A DNA stretch of 64,000 nt, taken from the NCBI GenBank assembly GCA_035222895.1, contig JAVYIG010001049.1, positions 310,001 to 374,000 of the forward strand, read 5' to 3'. Below, in pieces: positions 58,014 through 64,000 of the stretch. The translations under genes were made by a program, and so were the position numbers. Origin of the DNA: Strongylocentrotus droebachiensis. Its lineage: Eukaryota > Echinodermata > Echinoidea > Camarodonta > Strongylocentrotidae. Each line of letters opens with the position of its first letter. Positions within the stretch are counted from its first letter, which is position 1. The notes under the pieces were generated by a model. That model saw only the letters and a list, made by a program, of their open reading frames with translations. It had not been told where the DNA came from and searched no databases.

Positions 58014-58190
58014 TAATAATAATAATAATAATAATAGCCAGTTCTTATATAGCGCTTTTCAGGACCGAAGACCCTCTCAAAGCGCTTTACAGATATATAT
58101 ATATATATTATTACCCTCGCAAGGTGCGTCAATGCCTACGCCAATTGCTGACGCAGTCATACGCTAGGTAAAGTCCGCCTCATGTGCACT
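58014..58190 (-). mobile_element. LINE or SINE 3' end (family with AGCGCT motif)
   Basis: On the plus strand an AAT repeat leads into AGCCAGTTCTTATATAGCGC, then CGAAGACCCTCTCAAAGCGC. It is the inverted relative of 26590-26838 and carries a TATATA stretch inside. The AAT repeat is the tail, so the element reads on the minus strand. Confidence 0.55.
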
Positions 58191-59110
58191 GAGCTCCAAT
58201 GCAATTATGATAATTAGATCAATTTATATAGCGCAGCCACTAACTACACAAATAATTTGAACGATAACGTATGATCCATTCTAAAAGTAGCAATCTAAAT
58301 AAATCTTAGGAAGACGATATAGTATTTACAGTTGAATAACAAGGCAGGCATCATTGTTGCAGTTATTAAGATTAAAGAAGACCTGGTATTCTCGAATGTC
58401 ACGTGACTATAGCGTGAATAAATATCTGCCCTAACCCTGATCAGCTATCTAGTGTTGGTCTTTCATCCGTCCATGACATTGAACACTCTGATGGATTCTA
58501 ATTTTGGTAGGCAACCATTGACAACCAAATTATCATTCTATCCGATTCCCTTCACAATGACAGCTAACATCGATTCATCACCTTATTTACAGACGTCCCA
58601 ACTCTGAAGGTTTGTCAAGTGTCCATGATTAACTAAACAGGTTCTTCTTCCATGAAAACACATTTTAATTTCATTATATACATGTATATGTTTAAATGCC
58701 CCTATCAGGGATTTGGAAGCCATCAGTAACTTAACTCAAACTTTATCTGTAGAAGCAACTTTATGAAAGTTTGTGCCAAATCTAAAATCAACAGTCTCTG
58801 GTTTTCTATCTATAAGGGAAATTTGAGGCCCCCATTTTTCCCAGAAATGTTTTGAATGAAACACTGCCAGTTGCAAAATTCAAATTAGAACAGAAATTAC
58901 TATTTCTTTTTACATAATGAATGTTTTGCCACCATACGTTCAGAAAAAAATTAACAACATTTTGACCCTTTTACAATAAAAAATAAATAAATAAAGTGTA
59001 AATCCATCAAGAATCCTGAAAGTAACATTACAAAGGGAATTCAAAATCATGATACCCTAAATGAAAGAAAAAGAGCCACAACACCAATGCAAAGAATACC
59101 CATCGAGGAG
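58191..59110. other. AT-rich non-coding interval
   Basis: A second decayed ATATAGCGC motif lies at 58225. Nothing else recognised. Confidence 0.5.
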
Positions 59111-59290
59111 GCGCGATAGCTCAGTCGGTAGAGCAGTAGTCTCGTAATCCGGTGACCCAGGTTCGAAACCAAGTCGATGCGCTATAGTGCCCTTTGGTAA
59201 GGCATTCATCCTCATTACCAGGTCCCTCTGAGAGGACTTAAAGCCGTCGGTCTTCTGGTTGCCTACTAACAGGCATTTATTGCTTTCTTA
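59111..59290 (+). mobile_element. tRNA-derived SINE
   Basis: The head (59111-59182) has an A box (TAGCTCAGTCGGTAGAGC) and a B box (GGTTCGAAACC), the internal promoter of RNA polymerase III. The anticodon-arm region CTCGTAA would read CGT. The acceptor-stem ends do not pair fully. The body (GTCGATGCGCTATAGTGCCC, then GGCATTCATCCTCATTACC) recurs in both arms of the palindrome at 15924-16733. This supports a SINE rather than a working tRNA gene. Confidence 0.7.
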
Positions 59291-60303
59291 GCTGTCAGGT
59301 AAAATAACCAACACTATCACCACTATCCCCATCCATATAATATTGAATAGATATCAACGTGATTCATTGGTGAGTAACTCGATTGCATGACAGTTGTATT
59401 TGTAATACCCAAAGTCTGGTTTTCAAATTAAACGTATTATATGATATGCCTATAATGATGTGTTTTATGTACTCTTTAGAGTTCCTGTTGGCTAGTACAG
59501 ATCGTCTAATCCCTCTGATTCGTCAGATCGAGTATGGTTTCAACTGCTTGATTTAATACTCAATATCAATCAGGAAAATATTTACTAAAGCGAATGAGAA
59601 AGAGAGGGAGAGAGAGAGAGATACTATAATATACAGAAGCGGAGCTACATCGAAATAATCACAAATACATTTCAGTTAACAGAGGACAAAGGAGAGATAT
59701 TGAATATTACACAGCTTTACGTCAAACAGCACCACTTGAACTAACATGTTATCTATTACGTAGAAAACATAATAGTACAACAATGCGAAAATCAATTAAA
59801 TACATAGATCTACATGTGAATGTGAATAAAAAGAATAAATACCTTTACTTTATCACTTCTAGAATCCGGCCTATATTTTTCAAATAGGCACATTGAAATA
59901 TTCATGATTACCCATTTCCAATAGAATATTATTTTTATGTACACGCCTTAATTTGTCGACTCTTTGTTAAATTTTGCACGGATTGGTTCATGTGAGATCA
60001 TGAGTGGTACATAATGTCAGCTCGTATCATTATCGATAAACACACAAACACAAATATAAGCATAAGAAAAACAAAATATTTCTGTATGTCAATAGCATTT
60101 TTTTCTTCCTGTGAAACAATTCTTCAACCCCCCCCCCTCTCTCTCTCTCTCTCCCGAGACTGGATATAAGTTCATGTTTGTATTAATGTTTAAGATATTT
60201 TTGTTTTCTATTTCTGTTTATCAAAATACAAGCAGGGCGTTTTGAGCAGACCTCGCGTCTGAATGAATATCAGAAACGACTGGCATTAGGAAAGGAGCAC
60301 GCG
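59291..60303. other. AT-rich non-coding interval
   Basis: No coding or repeat signal except short GA and CT runs (59597, 60125). Confidence 0.5.
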
Positions 60304-60311
60304 TGCTAGTC

Positions 60312-60417
60312 CAGGCGCGGATCCAGGATTTCTTAGGGGGGGGGGGCCCAACTTTTTTTTTTTTTTGAAGTCCCAAAAAAAATCGCAACGACTCAGCCAG
60401 CCGAAAAGTCGCTCAGT

Positions 60418-60467
<50 letters not shown>

Positions 60468-60755
60468 AAGCGGACACGTTTTTTTTTTTTTTGAAGTCCC
60501 AAAAAAAAATCGCAACGACTCAGCCAGCCGAAAAGTCGCTCATTGGGGGGGGGGGGGGGGGGGGGTAGTGAGCACATTTTTTTTTTTTTTTGGTCCTCTA
60601 AAATTTTTAATTTGCACCCCCCCCCCCCCCCTTGAGCGCCAGGGGGGGGGGGGGCCCAACCCCCAAAAAAGGTAAAAATCGCGTGATTTTACATGATTTT
60701 TTTCTCAAGGGGGGGGGCCCGGGCCCCCCGGGCCCCCCCCCTGGATCCGCCACTG
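60312..60755. mobile_element. Short hAT-type MITE with 8-bp target duplication and 47-nt class poly-G
   Basis: Tips CAGGCGCGGATCCAGG and CCTGGATCCGCCACTG, flanked by an exact duplication TGCTAGTC (60304-60311 and 60756-60763). Inside, a segment of about 127 bp is duplicated (TCGCAACGACTCAGCCAGCC occurs at about 60381 and 60512), and an uninterrupted G tract of nearly 50 runs from about 60417 to 60466. Non-coding. Confidence 0.85.
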
Positions 60756-61011
60756 TGCTAGTCTCCCACTAAGTACAACACTAGATCTGGTTTGCGCTTC
60801 ATTCTAGTCAGCCAGTAAGTAGTTAAAGTTAACAAAAGAGGAAGGCGGCTTTTTTGCAAAACCTCCCTGAGGTGAAAAATACCTCTGATCGTGCGTACGA
60901 TACACAAGCATTGATTATTGCAGAGGGTTTCAGAGACATGCAATCATACATGAATGTTATACAGTCATTAATGGCTATGCAAGTCTATAAGTTAAAGTTC
61001 TAAGGACTTAC

Positions 61012-61113
61012 CCACGTGGTTTGCCGTGCTCGACCTCCACCTCCATGGCGTGGTCTTCATTGCACGCAGTGGTGACATCATTCACGCTCAAATCTGTCCC
61101 GCATCTTACGAAT
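61012..61113 (-). CDS. NLR gene 2, C-terminal exon
   Basis: Candidate exon between acceptor ATATTGGTAG|ATTC and a very good donor GG|GTAAGT. Its first base completes the codon left by the terminal LRR exon (AG+A, Arg). The frame is then open for 33 codons, including CGTDLSVNDVTTACNEDHAM and EVEVEHGKPR. A second in-frame AG nine bases on gives a 93-nt alternative. It ends in phase 2, so at least one more exon should follow to the left. The acidic tail matches no family I recognise. Confidence 0.55.
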
Positions 61114-61402
61114 CTACCAATATAAAAACAGACGGAATACAGTATCATCTATGTAAAATAATTAGGGATGGGGGCTTGTTACAGGAGTTAACATTGTTTG
61201 TAATATAGCTGTTCATAATGATGTTACTTTTCATCTTATTTGTTTTATCATGTAGACCACTCAATTAGTCGAACAACTTTAATGCATGGTACAGATGAGC
61301 AGAGCTATATTCATCCTTAATATTTAGGCCTACTCATGTTGGTATTGGTGTTTTGTCATCTTTAAATTCAAATACATTATAATCATAATAAATCAAACAT
61401 TG

Positions 61403-61424
61403 AACGAGAGAGAGAAAGAGAGAT

Positions 61425-61466
<42 letters not shown>

Positions 61467-61480
61467 GGAGGGAGAAAAGG
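61403..61480 (+). repeat. GA microsatellite
   Basis: GA repeat in the gene 2 intron between the terminal LRR and C-terminal exons. Confidence 0.9.
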
Positions 61481-61608
61481 GGAGACACACTCTATTCAAT
61501 TCAAAGAAACGTGTAGTTTTTTTTCCATTTCTAGATGGGGAATGGAGAATTATTGAAAAGAAGAAAAGTGTCAAAGTGCTCTTTGAAAAAAAGCACATTG
61601 TGTTTTAC

Positions 61609-61982
61609 CTGATAGTCTTCAGATGTTTGAGGTTGTGAGGTGATTTGAAAGCTTGTAAGATTAGTTCCATCTTACTGTTGCCAATGTCAAGATCGCTGAA
61701 TGTCACCTTGACAAGCTGAGGAGAGATATTCAGGAGGGCATTGGGTAGTGAAGTGGGCTCCGCGCGGAAACCAACCGGTTGATCTGCATACTCATGTGTT
61801 TGTATGGTGAGTTCTGTTGATCCTGGTAGATGGATCCTCTGGATGACGTCATAGCTGATTGAGTTGTGTACCTGTATAGTGACCCTCTTCACATTGTCAA
61901 ACATCGAACCCCAATCCTGCCATCTTCGTAGTGTCCTATCATCTACTGTCAGCTCAGTCAAGGTGGGGCTCGTGCTACCACT
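61609..61982 (-). CDS. NLR gene 2, terminal LRR exon
   Basis: A 374-nt exon (124 codons plus 2 nt) with acceptor CTACCAG|AGTGGT in phase 0, matching the cassette exons, and donor ATCAG|GTAAAA in phase 2. It contains leucine-rich strands (SPTLTELTVDD, VKRVTIQVHN, GSTELTIQTHEY, SPQLVKVTFSDLDI, HNLKHLKTIR) spaced like degenerate LRRs. It is the C-terminal cap of the receptor. No counterpart was found for gene 1 inside the window. Confidence 0.78.
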
Positions 61983-62881
61983 CTGGTAGTGATCATGTAC
62001 ACAACAAAAATAATTAAAGTGCAATAACAAATGTAGTAGGTTCGAATGTTGGTAGATATATTATTGCGTTCCTAGGTTTCATGAAAAAAGCGACAAAAAA
62101 CATGAAAATGTATTTTGATAGCCTCATGGGTATTGTATAATATAAACAAGGATTATAAAAAGACATGATCCGAGCAAATGAGAGAAGGCTTTATATGCAA
62201 ATGCAAGTATAAGTTACAAGTTATAAGAATTGTGCTTTTCTTTTATACAATACAATTGTACATGTATATCATTCGTTATTTACCAATATAAATATGTTAA
62301 AGGCAAGTACCGTTTATTGATTCAATAAAACGAAGCCCAGTCTAATTTAGTATATGTTAGGATGAACACCTACTAAATAATTTCAAATCAGTCCAATGCA
62401 AGTATTCCGTGCTTCGTATAAACAATATTCAAATACAATGCAACTGGCATAAATGTATTAGAGTTTGAAATAGTAATATTGAAAGTGATTAAAAACTATA
62501 TAATTTTATATCACAAGTACATTTAAACCGTTATCGATGTAGTGTAGTGTAATATAGTGTGAATTAATAATATTACTTGAATTGTGATGTATAGTGGGCC
62601 GTTTTAGAATGTCCGATGTAAAACTTTACTGCAGAATTAATAGATATTTAATATTAAACGTGACTACGGGTACAAATATACCACCATAAAATTGAGCTTT
62701 TGAAGCAATGTTTGGTCTTAACAGATTATTATTGTTATGTGTTATAATGCATAGGCCTATCGGGAGGAAGGCGGGCGAATTGTCAAATTTCGTTAGACTA
62801 TACAGAATAGAGTACACTTCCAGTATAACAAAACATGTAGTGATTTGCTTAGATCCCTACAATATATAATCAAATCAATAC
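61983..62881 (-). other. Intron between gene 2 cassette and terminal LRR exons
   Basis: AT-rich phase 0 intron. The right end resembles the array intron flank; the rest is unique. Confidence 0.6.
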
Positions 62882-63046
62882 CTTTGCGGATGCTGCCATC
62901 GATGACAATGTTGAGTAGAAGTCATTGTGATACTCTCCGTTAAGTGTCAGGTCCTTCAGATGAGGCATCTTACAAATAAACTGAGCGCAATCACGTGATT
63001 GAGAAGGCCGTTCACTGAGATGCAGAAATAATCTAAGAGTCTCAAT
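62882..63046 (-). CDS. NLR gene 2, cassette LRR exon (165 nt)
   Basis: Phase 0-0 exon with acceptor ATTACAG|ATTGAG and donor GCAAAG|GTATTG. It reads IETLRLFLHLSERPSQSRD, then KMPHLKDLTLNGEYHNDFYS, ending STLSSMAASAK. It is more diverged in its first LRR than the gene 1 cassettes. It is followed in the transcript by the terminal LRR exon 0.9 kb away, also joined in phase 0. Confidence 0.83.
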
Positions 63047-63727
63047 CTGTAATGATAGCAACATTATGTTAAACGAATACTAATAACGACCCAATAAACT
63101 ATATTCAAGAATAAACAGTATGTTTGAATTATATTAGCATCGTTGCCACAATAAAAAACTCTTAACACAATCACATTTTTTGGTAAAGATGCACAAGTCT
63201 TGATACCTGAATTTAGCAGGAATTTCAATAGTTCCTGGATTCTTTTGAGACCGATATAATGGTGTTTCTTCATTACTGATCGGTAATGTAAGAGGGGATC
63301 AATACGTTTTTGATTGATCCGAACGGGACTGGGGCATGACGGTTACAAACATTATATTATTTTAATTTCTAGATCTTATTGACCTGTAGACAGACGGAGT
63401 AGTGGGTAATATGAATGATAGACGTGGCTCATGATCTTAAGTCTTACAGAACAAAAGAGAATTGTCATATGAAATGAAAAATATGGTATATATTAATCGG
63501 TATCAATCTAATAATCTTCAGTATGTTTTTGTATTATGACAACAAGTTTTTTCGCTTCCACATCCATAAATATTTAACTTTTCCTACCTTCTTCCTCTCA
63601 ACTGTGTACCAATTGCAAGAGTAAAATCGTCCTCTTGAGTTTGACTATACAGAAAAGGGTACACTTCGGGTATAACAAATATGAAGTGAATTTCTTAGAT
63701 TCCTAACATATATGATCAAATCAATAC
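63047..63727 (-). other. Intron between gene 2 cassette LRR exons
   Basis: The right half (from about 63460) matches array intron sequence of gene 1 (for example 6166-6340), the left half does not. Confidence 0.6.
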
Positions 63728-63892
63728 CTTTGCTGATGATGCCATCGCCGATGATGTTGAGTAGAAGTCATCGTGATAGTGACCGTAGAGTGTCAGGTTC
63801 TTCAGATGAGGCATCTTACAGATTAGCTGAGCGAGATCACGTGATGCATCGGGACGTTTAGTGAGAATAGAGCTGATGTCCAGAGTCTCAAT
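63728..63892 (-). CDS. NLR gene 2, cassette LRR exon (165 nt)
   Basis: Phase 0-0 exon with acceptor ACAACAG|ATTGAG and donor GCAAAG|GTATTG. It reads IETLDISSILTKRPDASRD, then KMPHLKNLTLYGHYHDDFYS. It is the closest relative of the exon at 3006-3170 (shared SSIL subtype), and its intron flank resembles that exon's flank. It belongs to a second NLR on the same strand, whose N-terminal and NACHT exons must lie to the right of the window. Confidence 0.85.
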
Positions 63893-64000
63893 CTGTTGTA
63901 ATAGTACGACATCATGTTAGATAAACAATGGCTAACATTACTATACTGTATTATATCTAACATTATATGATGATACAGTCGCCACCCTCATTCACTTTAA

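Noticed and set aside
59111..59182. Functional tRNA gene with CGT anticodon
   Set aside because: The acceptor stem pairs poorly and the sequence continues into a body shared with the palindrome at 15924-16733, so it is a SINE head.
1..64000. CRISPR arrays, bacterial operons, ribosome binding sites
   Set aside because: The window is eukaryotic. The repeats seen are satellites, exon arrays or transposons without regular short spacers.

Overview
The window looks like AT-rich animal nuclear DNA, most likely from an echinoderm and probably a sea urchin. Genes are split into short exons by repeat-rich introns. The main coding content is a DEATH-NACHT-LRR innate immune receptor (NLR) family, which is strongly expanded in sea urchins. 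There are many CR1/L2-like retrotransposon ends, hAT, Harbinger-like and pogo-like miniature elements, a tRNA-headed SINE and long poly-G tracts. Species assignment is an inference; no ribosomal or mitochondrial marker is present.

Gene 1 (minus strand, about 23.8 kb down to at most 3.0 kb) is an NLR whose splice phases I could follow exon by exon. In transcript order: an N-terminal exon (23015-23815, start codon in a strong Kozak context); a 161-nt exon (22250-22410) ending in a canonical 2A ribosome-skipping motif, DVERNPGP; a Death-domain exon (20817-21082); one large NACHT exon (18103-19700) with intact Walker A and Walker B; and a first, divergent LRR exon (17120-17281). Seven near-identical LRR exons of 165 or 168 nt follow between 14.4 and 3.0 kb. 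All LRR exons are phase 0-0 and make a 1381-residue open frame inside the window; the 3' end lies beyond the left edge or was not recognised. The 2A motif predicts one frame giving two products: a roughly 312-residue Cys-, Ser- and Asn-rich N-terminal protein, and a DEATH-NACHT-LRR receptor starting at proline.

The LRR region (about 2.75-15.14 kb) is a tandem array in which exon and flanking intron were duplicated together with a period near 1.1 kb. At least two units have lost their exon. Each of the first six array exons in transcript order has a 14-19 nt poly-G tract (poly-C in the transcript) 350-380 bp upstream of its splice acceptor. A Helentron-like element and several LINE ends have inserted into this array.

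Gene 2 (minus strand, 64.0 kb down to at most 61.0 kb) is the 3' part of a paralogous NLR: two cassette LRR exons, a 374-nt terminal LRR exon and a further C-terminal exon. Its NACHT part must lie to the right of the window. A four-fold diverged duplication at 38.3-41.0 kb carries splice-acceptor-like sites in a compatible phase and is a speculative site for its last exon.

Between the two genes (23.9-61 kb) I find no convincing host gene. It holds a 5'-truncated CR1/L2-like element with an intact 730-codon reverse transcriptase frame set in a hairpin minisatellite, a 2.0 kb hAT-type element with a perfect 8-bp target duplication, a second short hAT-type element with its own 8-bp duplication, paired foldback elements, a decayed RNase H domain, LINE C-terminal fragments and microsatellites.
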